Positions 1 to 7,609 of a stretch of DNA of 11,952 nucleotides are shown one piece after another. Each line of letters opens with the position of its first letter. Position 1 is the stretch's first letter. The notes under the pieces were generated by a model. That model was not told the DNA's origin. It saw only the letters and a program-made list of their open reading frames with translations, and did not search any database. Where the stretch lies: positions 1 to 11,952 of the forward strand of contig JBHHYN010000092.1 of assembly GCA_046757565.1 (NCBI GenBank), written 5' to 3'. The DNA is from JBHHYN01 sp046757565. Lineage in GTDB: Bacteria > Pseudomonadota > Gammaproteobacteria > Eutrophobiales > Eutrophobiaceae. The translations under genes were made by a program, and so were the position numbers.

Positions 1-450
1 ACCGATGATGGGCGCCATTTTTTGGCAAAAGCGTTTGGATAGTTGCTCCAATTCCGTGGTATCCAGCATTTCCGGCTCAACGGCGATCCCGCCCTTGGCG
101 CCTCCGAACGGAATTTCGATCAACGCGGACTTCCAGGTCATCAATTGTGCCAATGCACGCATTTCCCCGAGATTGACTTCAGGGTGAAAACGCAATCCTC
201 CCTTGAATGGACCGCGGGCGTGGTTATGCTGGATCCTGTAGCCCTGAAAGGTTTGTAATACTTTCCGGCCGTCTTTATGCAACTCCAGAGGGATACTGAC
301 CTGGGTTTCACGGTAAGACGAGAGCAACAATTCACGCTGCGCCTCTTCTGTTTTCAGGCTATCGAACGCCCGATTGAGAAAATGCCACTGGTTATCCTGG
401 CAGTGGCAGCGTGACGGCAAAGCGGTCTCTATGGTTTTTTGTACATTCAT
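1..450 (-). CDS. gdhA: Glu/Leu/Phe/Val dehydrogenase (glutamate dehydrogenase), N-terminal part, cut by window edge
   Basis: The family catalyses reversible NAD(P)-dependent oxidative deamination of glutamate to 2-oxoglutarate and ammonia in the cytoplasm. The 150 visible residues cover the N-terminal substrate-binding domain. The conserved string GPFKGGLRFHPEV is at about residues 80-92, MTWKSAL at 104-110 and IPFGGAKGGI at 113-122. Lys83, Lys107 and Lys119 have the same 24- and 12-residue spacing as the substrate-binding and catalytic lysines (89, 113, 125) of the Clostridium symbiosum enzyme, so the visible part looks functional. The Rossmann coenzyme domain, and therefore NAD versus NADP preference, is beyond the edge. 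The ATG at 450-448 follows a good ribosome binding site (GAAGGAG, about 5 bases upstream). The gene lies 56 bp downstream of the cusA-like stop in the same direction, with no terminator-like hairpin between, so read-through is possible. A leucine or other amino-acid dehydrogenase is less likely but not excluded. Confidence 0.88.
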   Translation of the reverse strand, partial: MNVQKTIETALPSRCHCQDNQWHFLNRAFDSLKTEEAQRELLLSSYRETQVSIPLELHKDGRKVLQTFQGYRIQHNHARGPFKGGLRFHPEVNLGEMRALAQLMTWKSALIEIPFGGAKGGIAVEPEMLDTTELEQLSKRFCQKMAPIIG

Positions 451-506
451 ACCACGTCTCCTTCAATAAAGGTCATTACCATGCAAAGAAAAGCTTACAG
501 GATTAA

Positions 507-3500
507 TCATGGCCGAGTTCGGAGGCGTTCCTGTACCTGTAAGACCATTCCGTAAATCAACGGTAACACCAGTAGACTCAGTACCGTGGTGGTGATCATG
601 CCGCCCAGCATGGGGGCGGCAATGCGCTGCATGACATCCGAGCCGGTACCGGAGCCCCACATGATGGGCAACAGACCGGCTATGACCGCAGCCGCCGTCA
701 TGGCGATGGGACGCAAGCGTTTTGCGGTAGCGGTACGCACCGCATCCATGATCTCGCCGGCAGTTAGCTGTCCATCCTTGTTCCTACGTTCCATGGCGAT
801 TTCCTGGTCAATGAAGGTCAGCACCAGCACGCCGATTTCCGCTGTCAGGCCCGCCAGTGCGATAAAACCGACACCAACGGCAACCGACATATTGAAGCCG
901 AGCAGATACAGTAGCCAGAATCCGCCAACCAACCCGAACGGAACGGACAGTAACACCACCGTAGGAGTGACAAGATTGCGGAAATTAAAGTACAGCAACA
1001 GAAAAATGGCGACCAGCGTCAACGGGACGACCAGTTTCAGCCGGGCATTCGCGCGTTCCATGTACTCGAACTGGCCCGACCAGCCGATAGTATAGCCTGG
1101 CGGTAACTCAACAGCTTTGGCGATGGCCTGTTTGCCTTGGGCGACATAACCACCGATATCGCTGGTCTTAAGGTCCACGTAGATCCAGGCGTTGGGCCGG
1201 GCAGCCTCACTCTTGATCGAAGGCGGGCCTCCGGCCAGACGGATTTCCGCCACCTGTTCCAATGGGATCTGCGTGCCGGTGGGCGTGTAAATCAGGACGC
1301 GTTTTAGCGCCTCAAGATTATTCCGGTAGTCGCGTGGATAGCGCAGATTGACCGGATAGCGTTCCAGACCTTCTACGGTTTGTGTCACGTTCATGCCGCC
1401 GATGGCGGATTGAATCACATCTTCAACATCACTTATTCCCAGACCGTAGCGCGCCGCTTCCTGCCGCTTGATGTGAATATAGATATAATGACCGCCGACG
1501 GCGCGGTCACCGAACGCGGACAGGGTATCCGGCAAACCCTTGAGCACGTCCTCGATTTTTTCCGTCAACCGTTGCAAGACAGTAAGATCGGGCCCGGATA
1601 CCTTGATGCCGATGGGCGTCTTGATGCCGGTGGAGAGCATGTCGTTGCGGGTTTTGATCGGATAGGTCCAGGCATTGGCCAGGCCGGGGAAATGGATCAC
1701 CTTATCCATTTTGCTCATGAGTTGCCGGGTAGTCATGGTTGGGTCGGGCCACTCTTCCCTCGGCTTGAGCTGGATCATGGTCTCTATCATGGAAAGCGGT
1801 GCGGGATCGGTCGAGGTCTCCGCACGGCCCACCTTGCCGAATACTGTTTTCACCTCTGGAAAGGTTGTAAGGATTTTATCGGTCTGTTGCAACAGCTCTT
1901 TGGCCTTGGTGATGGAGAGGCCGGGGAAAGAGGTCGGCATATAGAGGATATCGCCTTCGTCCAGTGGCGGCATGAATTCGCTGCCGATCCGGGAGAGCGG
2001 ATAGGTGGCACTGGCCAGCAGGGCGATCGCCAGGCCCAGTGATATCCATCTACCCTTGATCGTCCAGTTAAGCGCAGGACGGTGCAGGGCGGTCAATAAC
2101 CGGTTCACCGGGTTTTTCGACTCGGGTAGAATTTTGCCACGGATAAAATAGCCCATCAGCACCGGCACCAGAGTGATGGCCAGGACTGCTGAGGCCACCA
2201 TGGAATAGGTCGCGGTAAAGGCCAGCGGCTTGAAAAGGCGCCCTTCCTGCGCCTGCAGCGTAAACACCGCCGCATAGGAAACCGTGATAATCAACAGCGA
2301 AAAGAACAGGGCCGGGCCAACTTCTGTTGCGGCCAGGCGCATCGCGTTCCATCGCTCCCGGCTATCGAGCGGCGCACCCTTGGCCCCGGTCGCATGTTCC
2401 AGGTGTTTATGGGCATTTTCGATCATAACGATAGCGCCGTCCACCATGGCACCCAGGGTGATGGCAATGCCCCCCAGGCTCATGATGTTCGCCGCCAGCC
2501 CCTGCCATTGCATCAGGATAAAGGCGATAATGACACCGAGTGGCAGCGTGATAATCGCTACCAGGGCCGAACGCGCATGTAGCAGAAACAGGATGCACAC
2601 CAGGGAAATAACGATGAACTCCTCGATCAGCTTGTCTTGCAGATTCGCCACGGCCCGCATGATCAGGCTGCTGCGGTCATAGGTGGGCACGATCTCTACC
2701 CCTTCCGGCAGCCCGGTCTTTAATTCATCCAGTTTCGCCCGTACCCTTTCGATGGTCTTCAGGGCATTTTCCTGATAACGCATAACGACCACGCCGCCGG
2801 CCACCTCACCCTCTCCGTTCAGTTCGGCAAGGCCCCGGCGCAGCTCCGGTCCAAGATGGACATGGGCCACATCTTTTACATAAATGGGCGTACCCTTTTT
2901 ATCGACCCCTATGGGGATATTTTCGACATCCCTGACGGACTTGATATAGCCCAGAGCGCTCACCATATATTCGGATTCGGCCATCTCGATAAGCCTGCCG
3001 CCGATATCGTTGTTACTGCGCCGGATAGCATGTTTTACCTTGGACAGCGGGATGTTGTAAAAAGCCAGCTTATTGGGGTCCACCTCCACCTGGTACTGCT
3101 TGACGAAACCGCCGACAGAAGCGACTTCAGAAACACCGGGTACGGTTTGCAGGGCGTACCTGAGGTACCAGTCCTGGATGGAACGCAGTTCGGACAGGTC
3201 ATGTTTACCAGTATGATCGACCAGGGCATATTCATAGATCCAGCCGACGCCGGTAGCGTCCGGACCGAGCGAGGGTGTCACGCCCTGGGGTAGAAATTTA
3301 GCGGCGTAATTCAAGTATTCGAGCACCCGGCTTCTCGCCCAGTACATATCCGTGCCATCTTCAAAGATGATATAGACGAAGGAGAAACCAAAAAAGGAAT
3401 AGCCACGCACCACCTGGGCATGCGGTACAGCCAGCATGGAGGTAGTGAGCGGATAAGTAACCTGATCTTCGACTACCTGCGGCGTCTGCCCCGGATAATC

Positions 3501-3653
3501 GGTAAAGATGATGACCTGTACGTCGGACAGATCCGGAATCGCATCCAGCGGCATATTTTTTATTGCCAGCACGCCGGCAACCAGCAGCAGGGCGGTCGCC
3601 AGGAATACCAGAAATTGACTTTTCAGAGAACCTGCAATGATACGTTCGATCAC
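507..3653 (-). CDS. cusA: Cu(I)/Ag(I) efflux RND transporter, CusA-like inner membrane pump
   Basis: This is a 1048-residue proton-driven heavy-metal efflux (HME-RND) pump, of usual family length. It follows E. coli CusA along its whole length; early landmarks are DLSDVQVII (41-49) and GPDATGVGWIYEYALVD (130-146). The three methionines that bind Cu(I)/Ag(I) in CusA (573, 623, 672) are kept as Met572 (DILYMPTSFPG), Met622 (PLSMIETMIQLKP) and Met672 (NDMLSTGIK). That argues for monovalent copper or silver rather than the divalent ions of CzcA. Asp405 in TM4 (GAMVDGAIVMIENAHK), part of the proton relay, is present. The architecture is the usual one: TM1 near 12-30, a large periplasmic loop, a membrane bundle at about 340-500, a second periplasmic loop and a C-terminal bundle. 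The start is a GTG (3653-3651) whose TGA overlap with the cusB stop (GTGA, 4 bp) implies translational coupling. Confidence 0.96.
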   Translation of the reverse strand: MIERIIAGSLKSQFLVFLATALLLVAGVLAIKNMPLDAIPDLSDVQVIIFTDYPGQTPQVVEDQVTYPLTTSMLAVPHAQVVRGYSFFGFSFVYIIFEDGTDMYWARSRVLEYLNYAAKFLPQGVTPSLGPDATGVGWIYEYALVDHTGKHDLSELRSIQDWYLRYALQTVPGVSEVASVGGFVKQYQVEVDPNKLAFYNIPLSKVKHAIRRSNNDIGGRLIEMAESEYMVSALGYIKSVRDVENIPIGVDKKGTPIYVKDVAHVHLGPELRRGLAELNGEGEVAGGVVVMRYQENALKTIERVRAKLDELKTGLPEGVEIVPTYDRSSLIMRAVANLQDKLIEEFIVISLVCILFLLHARSALVAIITLPLGVIIAFILMQWQGLAANIMSLGGIAITLGAMVDGAIVMIENAHKHLEHATGAKGAPLDSRERWNAMRLAATEVGPALFFSLLIITVSYAAVFTLQAQEGRLFKPLAFTATYSMVASAVLAITLVPVLMGYFIRGKILPESKNPVNRLLTALHRPALNWTIKGRWISLGLAIALLASATYPLSRIGSEFMPPLDEGDILYMPTSFPGLSITKAKELLQQTDKILTTFPEVKTVFGKVGRAETSTDPAPLSMIETMIQLKPREEWPDPTMTTRQLMSKMDKVIHFPGLANAWTYPIKTRNDMLSTGIKTPIGIKVSGPDLTVLQRLTEKIEDVLKGLPDTLSAFGDRAVGGHYIYIHIKRQEAARYGLGISDVEDVIQSAIGGMNVTQTVEGLERYPVNLRYPRDYRNNLEALKRVLIYTPTGTQIPLEQVAEIRLAGGPPSIKSEAARPNAWIYVDLKTSDIGGYVAQGKQAIAKAVELPPGYTIGWSGQFEYMERANARLKLVVPLTLVAIFLLLYFNFRNLVTPTVVLLSVPFGLVGGFWLLYLLGFNMSVAVGVGFIALAGLTAEIGVLVLTFIDQEIAMERRNKDGQLTAGEIMDAVRTATAKRLRPIAMTAAAVIAGLLPIMWGSGTGSDVMQRIAAPMLGGMITTTVLSLLVLPLIYGMVLQVQERLRTRP

Positions 3654-4984
3654 TGTTTTTCCTCCTGGTCCATCTTCATGCCCTTCATGTCTGCACTCTC
3701 CTGTGTTCCCATGCTATTTTTTTCTGGTTCTACCATTTTGGCGGCCGCTTCTGTCAGCGAGGATTCTGAATCGAGCAGGAATTGTGCGGATGTCACCACG
3801 CGTTCGCCTTCTTCCACTCCGCTCAGAATCTCAGTCTCGTCATTGGCTTCCGGACCCAGCCTGACACTGCGGGGCTCAAAGGAGCCATGACCGGTCTGAA
3901 CAAACACCTTGGGTATTTTACCGGTGCGGATGATGGCCGCCGTCGGGATGACGAGTGCATCCAACTTGCGGCCCGCATGCAGCGTGACGTCGGCAAACAT
4001 ATCCGGCTTGAGCGCCAGGTTTGAATTCTCGAACTCGAGCCGCACTTTGTTGGTGCGTGTCTTGGGATCCAGATAGGGATAAATATAGGTAACTTTTCCT
4101 TTGAAAACCCGGTCAGGATAGGCCTCCAACCGCATCTCGGCCGTGTCATGCAGCCGCACCCAGGGCAACTCGTATTCATACACATCCACATAGGCCCAGA
4201 TCCTGGAAAGATCGGCGATTTTGTATAATTCTGTCTGGGGGGTGACGTGCTGTCCTTCCCGCGCGCCAATCTCAAGTACGATACCGGTTGCCGATGAGTG
4301 GATATGCAATGCTTTTATGATCTTGTGGGTTTTTTTCAGATCCCGCATCTGGTGTGCCGGCACATCCAGTAGTTCAAGGCGCTCGCGTGAGGAGCGTAAC
4401 AAATCTTGCGCCCCCTCACGAACATCTGCAAACGGGCTCTTGGCAAGGATTTTGGCATTTTTTATCGCCAGCAAGTATTCTTCCTGGCTTGACACCAGTT
4501 GTGGCGAATAAATAGACAGTAACATGGTGCCCGGTTTGACAGCCGTGCCTGTTTCGCTGACGAACAGCTTTTCTATCCAGCCAGAGATTTTGGGATGCAG
4601 GCGAAATAAAAGGTCTTCGTCGTAAGCTACCCTGCCCGTGGTCTGGATAGTGTGGGAGAGCTTTTTGCGGGTGGCGACTGTTGTGCGCACGCCGATGGAT
4701 TGAATCACCTTGGGGTCAATGACGACAGTACCGGGTTTGCCGCCGCCGGATAGCTCTTCGGCATAGACCGGTACATAATCCATGCCCATGGAATCCTTGG
4801 CCGGCACCGGCGAGGTAACAGCTGGATTCATGGCATTACGATAGAAAAGGGGTTTTCTTTCTTGCTTTGACATCGCCGCTGCCATATCGGGTCCTTTTTG
4901 TGCCTCTCCTGAGGCATACCAATAGCCACCGGACCCGCCAATAACAAGGGCGAGACAAAACGCTATAACAATTTGCTTACTCAT
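3650..4984 (-). CDS. cusB: Cu(I)/Ag(I) efflux periplasmic adaptor, CusB-like
   Basis: This is a membrane fusion protein that links the RND pump to the outer membrane channel and hands metal to the pump. From the chosen start it has 444 residues. An N-terminal hydrophobic anchor or signal lies at about 4-24. A heavy-metal binding segment at about 45-75 contains AMNP (Met52) and DSMGMDYVP (Met66, Met68), matching the three Cu(I)/Ag(I)-binding methionines of E. coli CusB (49, 64, 66). Next come a lipoyl-like segment (GRVAYDEDLLFRLHPKISGW), a helical hairpin around SSQEEYLLAIKNAK, and beta-barrel domains with HVTPQTELYKIADLSRIWAY. The C-terminal tail is methionine-rich (Met425, 433, 436, 438). 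The ATG at 4984 is preferred over an in-frame codon 11 residues upstream because GGAGG sits 6 bases before it. It overlaps the cusC stop by 8 bp and the cusA start by 4 bp. Confidence 0.94.
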   Translation of the reverse strand: MSKQIVIAFCLALVIGGSGGYWYASGEAQKGPDMAAAMSKQERKPLFYRNAMNPAVTSPVPAKDSMGMDYVPVYAEELSGGGKPGTVVIDPKVIQSIGVRTTVATRKKLSHTIQTTGRVAYDEDLLFRLHPKISGWIEKLFVSETGTAVKPGTMLLSIYSPQLVSSQEEYLLAIKNAKILAKSPFADVREGAQDLLRSSRERLELLDVPAHQMRDLKKTHKIIKALHIHSSATGIVLEIGAREGQHVTPQTELYKIADLSRIWAYVDVYEYELPWVRLHDTAEMRLEAYPDRVFKGKVTYIYPYLDPKTRTNKVRLEFENSNLALKPDMFADVTLHAGRKLDALVIPTAAIIRTGKIPKVFVQTGHGSFEPRSVRLGPEANDETEILSGVEEGERVVTSAQFLLDSESSLTEAAAKMVEPEKNSMGTQESADMKGMKMDQEEKQ

Positions 4985-6380
4985 AAACTGCCTCCACTCC
5001 GACAGCTGCAACGACATTCGCCAACGCCTGATTGGCTTCGCTTAACACCTGCCAGTATTTGATTTCATAGTTGTAAAGGGTGATCTGGGCGCGTACCAGG
5101 TTGAGAAAATCCACCTTGTTGACCTGATAGCCTGCCAACATGGATGAAACTGTCTGTTGTGCCTGGGGGATGATGCCTGTACCAAACAGTTCAAACTGGT
5201 CTCGTGATCGCTGGTAATCCGATACAGCGGCAGAAATTTCAGCCTGTATGAACAGGCGCAGATCCTGGAATTTAAAGGTCGCTTCAAGCAATTCGCTGCC
5301 CCGTTGATCAACTGCCTTTCGCTGTTTGCGATCGATAAACAATGGAACATTCATACTTAACATGAACGTGGCGAAATCGGCCCGCGAACCGCCACGCCCG
5401 AAATTGTTACCACTACGGATACCGTACTTTGCACCAACATTAAAATCAGGATAAAAATCCTTTTTAGCCAGTTCGACACGAGTACGAGCGGCTGAAATGT
5501 GATTCTGTTGACCGGCAAGCAGGGGTCGTGACTGATCGGTAAGCTTGTAGAGGACCGGTTCCTTGGCCAATTTCGGCAGCTCCTTGCTAAACTGCTGCGG
5601 TAGATGCACAGGATGGTCCGGAGGTATATCCAGCAAAGCATTCAGACGTGCCTCTTCGCTGCTACGAGCCCCCGCCAGACTTAATTCAAGATCCAGCAGC
5701 TTGGAAAGCTCCAGTTGCGCCAGCAAAACGTCCTGTTGCAGGCCCTGGCCAACGCTGTATTTCGTCTGCGCAATTTCCACAAATTGCCGCAGGAGTTCCT
5801 GGTTGGTCAAAACAATGGCCAGTGCCTTATCGAGATTGAACAACTGCCACCAGGTCGTTTTGACATCACGCAGTAAACGCAGTCGGGTTTCATCGAAATT
5901 ATTTGCTGCGGCTTTTGCTTCATATTCAGCTGCCCGTTCCCGCAGGGCCAGCTTGCCGGGGAAAGGTAGCGCCTGGCTGACCCCGAATTGCATCTGTGTC
6001 ATCGCCTCCTGGGGGAGATTGAATGTATCCGTGGGCAGATTCAGTGCATTGAAGCTTATTATCGGATCCGGCAAGGCACCGACCTGTGAAGGGATAGCTG
6101 CCATGGCATCTGCACGTGCCTGCATCTCCGCCAGACCGGGATTATCCCGTATGGCAATATTAATAGCCTCTTCCAAAGTAAGCAGGTCATCCGTCAACGA
6201 TTCATCTGCCATTGAATCCGGCGCGTTTACAGCTATCGCCGTTTGTTCGTCATCCGTATCTATTTTTTGCCCTGCCTGATTTAGCATCTGAAAATCAGTG
6301 GCAAATATCGCATTCGATATAAAAAACAGAACTATGTAATAGATTAAATCTTTCCGCTTGAGCGGTGGTATTGTGTACAT
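4977..6380 (-). CDS. cusC: TolC-family outer membrane factor of the Cus efflux system (CusC-like)
   Basis: This is the outer membrane channel of the tripartite efflux system. It has 467 residues from the ATG at 6380. A TTG two codons upstream opens the same frame, but it would lie only 1-2 bases from the ribosome binding site (GAGGAG), which is 7 bases from the ATG. A signal peptide is visible: KRK at 8-10, a hydrophobic stretch at 12-26, and likely cleavage after IFA (about 27). There is no lipobox cysteine, unlike E. coli CusC, which is a lipoprotein. Two outer-membrane-efflux repeats follow: the first begins near LTLEEAINIAIRDNPGL (about 67) and the second near SRPLLAGQQNHISAA (about 285). 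Each is rich in long amphipathic, Ala/Gln/Leu-rich helices expected for the periplasmic tunnel. Its place directly before cusB and cusA, with overlapping ends, assigns it to copper/silver export. Family-level identity is secure; the name CusC rests on context. Confidence 0.9.
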   Translation of the reverse strand: MYTIPPLKRKDLIYYIVLFFISNAIFATDFQMLNQAGQKIDTDDEQTAIAVNAPDSMADESLTDDLLTLEEAINIAIRDNPGLAEMQARADAMAAIPSQVGALPDPIISFNALNLPTDTFNLPQEAMTQMQFGVSQALPFPGKLALRERAAEYEAKAAANNFDETRLRLLRDVKTTWWQLFNLDKALAIVLTNQELLRQFVEIAQTKYSVGQGLQQDVLLAQLELSKLLDLELSLAGARSSEEARLNALLDIPPDHPVHLPQQFSKELPKLAKEPVLYKLTDQSRPLLAGQQNHISAARTRVELAKKDFYPDFNVGAKYGIRSGNNFGRGGSRADFATFMLSMNVPLFIDRKQRKAVDQRGSELLEATFKFQDLRLFIQAEISAAVSDYQRSRDQFELFGTGIIPQAQQTVSSMLAGYQVNKVDFLNLVRAQITLYNYEIKYWQVLSEANQALANVVAAVGVEAVYE

Positions 6381-6403
6381 GGTCAATCTCCTCGTAAGAA
6401 AAT

Positions 6404-6418
6404 CCTGGTCACACCAGG
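6404..6418 (-). terminator. Small hairpin between the exported-protein gene and cusC; possible weak terminator or attenuator
   Basis: Read on the minus strand there is a perfect 6-bp stem CCTGGT-GTG-ACCAGG followed by ATTTTCTT, in the 62-bp gap between the small exported-protein gene and cusC. The T-rich run is short and interrupted, so if this terminates at all it is partial. It could instead act on mRNA stability or on the nearby cusC ribosome binding site (GAGGAG, some 10 bases further on). The stem is seen directly; its function is inferred. Confidence 0.3.
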
Positions 6419-6442
6419 GAATGAACGCCTACAGGATATTGA

Positions 6443-6844
6443 TCAAATCAATAAAACACGGAATTGCAGGGTTGATTGGATAGGTGGATAGAGGGGTGGA
6501 ATAATCTTAAACGACACAGATCCGGTTCCTCCAAACTGTATCGCACACCAGGAAAAAATGACAGCTTGATGCTGCACGCCAAGTGATCTTGTTGGCTGAT
6601 AGAAGTTATCAACGGATTTTAGCACAGAGCATCTTACATCACAGGTCCCACATTTTTTCTGATCATCTCTATAACCATGGGAGTCAGATTTCCATTTATT
6701 ACATGGATTGTGGGAATGTACGCTGTCGTCGAGGCTTATTGCAAAAGTATTGGGCACAACAGCCAATGACAACCACAACGCGCCGAATGTAACAAAGAGC
6801 ACACCGGCAATATATCGGTAATGTGAACGCAGGCTATATAACAT
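6443..6844 (-). CDS. Small exported Cys-containing protein preceding cusCBA, function unknown
   Basis: I do not recognise a named family. The 133-residue product begins with a clear signal sequence: basic and aromatic residues at 1-11, a hydrophobic core at 12-31 (IAGVLFVTFGALWLSLAVV), and a likely cleavage near NTFA (32-35), so it should be periplasmic. The mature part carries HSHNPC (43-48) and a CxxCxxxC cluster (Cys65, Cys68, Cys72), plus Cys100, and ends in a Pro-rich stretch PPLYPPIQ (116-123). Such His/Cys content suits binding soft metals. It lies 62 bp upstream of cusC in the same direction and is probably the first gene of the efflux transcription unit. The ATG has no strong Shine-Dalgarno; AGGA occurs about 15 bases upstream, rather far. 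My recollection is that small secreted proteins of this style precede other copper RND operons, but this is unverified. A metal-binding chaperone or sensor role is inference. Confidence 0.6.
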   Translation of the reverse strand: MLYSLRSHYRYIAGVLFVTFGALWLSLAVVPNTFAISLDDSVHSHNPCNKWKSDSHGYRDDQKKCGTCDVRCSVLKSVDNFYQPTRSLGVQHQAVIFSWCAIQFGGTGSVSFKIIPPLYPPIQSTLQFRVLLI

Positions 6845-6883
6845 AATTTTTAACGTTTATCCTACTCACAAGGAAAATCATCT

Positions 6884-6911
6884 CTATTAGAAATGGTGTT
6901 ATTGCAAACAA
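6884..6911 (-). promoter_or_regulatory. Candidate sigma-70-like promoter for the exported-protein/cusCBA genes
   Basis: On the minus strand TTGTTT (6911-6906) and TAATAG (6889-6884) are separated by 16 bp, about 40 bp before the small gene's ATG. The match is weak and the region is AT-rich, so chance is a real alternative. Just upstream is an inverted repeat, ATGTCA (6914-6919) and TGACAT (6931-6936) with an 11-bp spacer, which could be a regulator site. No MerR-type palindrome like that at 7571-7586 occurs here. Confidence 0.25.
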
Positions 6912-7119
6912 TCATGTCACCGGGCATTAATGACATCGATCAAGTTAAATCTATTCGATAACATGCGATTAGCCTTCATACATAACTTCCTCAAGGTTTT
7001 CATCTATTGGCAGATACCGCGGCAGGTAACAACAGTCCCTTTTATCATACTTATATCCAGGAGAGATAAGTGTTGATACCAATATTATGCCGGTAACATT
7101 AGCTCTACGATTGTTATGA

Positions 7120-7530
7120 TCAATTATTCTTAACAGAATCAAGTGCTTCCAGTATAGGACAATCATTTAACGGTCCTTTTCCGGGGCATTGTTCTATCAA
7201 CGATTCAAGAGTGCGTTTCATTTTCCGAAGCATCTTCAGCTTCTCTTCTATATTCTCCAGCTTGAGTTCGGCAATCCGCTTGATTTCCCGGCTCGTCGTT
7301 TTGGGATCTGATCGTAAAGACAGAAGTTCTTTGATCTCATTTAATGAAAATCCCAGCGTCTTGGCTTGTTGAATAAAGATGAATTTCTTTAAATCGTCTT
7401 CCATGTACTGCCGGTATCCGCTTTCTTTGCGCCGGGGCTCTTCAATCAATCCCTTGTGTTCGTAAAAGCGAATCGTCTCCACGCTGACACCCGTCTGTTT
7501 TGCCACCTGGCCGATAGATAATGTTTCCAT
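7120..7530 (-). CDS. MerR-family heavy-metal-responsive regulator, CueR-like
   Basis: This 136-residue dimeric DNA-binding activator has the MerR winged-helix domain at about 4-70 (LSIGQVAKQTGVSVETIRFY, then GLIEEPRRKESGYRQY). A dimerisation helix follows at about 78-112 and a metal loop, CPGKGPLNDCPILEAL, at 115-130. Ser80, in DPKTTSREIKR, aligns with Ser77 of CueR (DPQRHSADVKR). CueR uses this serine where Hg/Zn/Pb members place a cysteine, so Cu(I)/Ag(I)/Au(I) sensing is likely. The loop has eight residues between Cys115 and Cys124, as in MerR and ZntR; CueR has seven. The CCHH tail of E. coli CueR is absent, so specificity is not certain. The gene points toward the cus cluster and has its own MerR-type promoter (7561-7592). 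AGGT lies 7-8 bases before the ATG. It is visibly AT-richer and lysine-richer than its neighbours, which may mean a separate origin. Confidence 0.9.
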   Translation of the reverse strand: METLSIGQVAKQTGVSVETIRFYEHKGLIEEPRRKESGYRQYMEDDLKKFIFIQQAKTLGFSLNEIKELLSLRSDPKTTSREIKRIAELKLENIEEKLKMLRKMKRTLESLIEQCPGKGPLNDCPILEALDSVKNN

Positions 7531-7560
7531 AATTCATACCTGATTAATCAATTTATGGAT

Positions 7561-7592
7561 AGTATACACCCTATAGTATACTATAGAGTCAA
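7561..7592 (-). promoter_or_regulatory. MerR-type promoter and palindromic operator of the CueR-like gene
   Basis: On the minus strand TTGACT (7592-7587) and TATACT (7566-7561) are separated by 20 bp. That is the overlong spacer typical of promoters activated by MerR-family proteins through DNA twisting. The spacer carries a perfect 16-bp palindrome, CTATAGTATACTATAG (7571-7586). The start codon of the CueR-like gene is about 31 bp beyond the -10, so the leader is short. The regulator probably binds here and controls itself; whether transcripts run on into the cus genes, about 275 bp past its stop, cannot be seen. Confidence 0.8.
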
Positions 7593-7609
7593 GCTTTAAG
7601 TATGCGTGG

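Noticed and set aside
586..1095. Long plus-strand open frames opposite cusA (for example 586-1095, 1380-2042, 2856-3293)
   Set aside because: They lie antisense inside a confidently assigned RND pump gene, have no recognisable domains, and are explained by the codon structure of the opposite strand.
5563..6279. 238-residue plus-strand frame opposite cusC
   Set aside because: Ser/Arg/Ala-rich with no motif; it is a shadow of the TolC-family gene on the minus strand.
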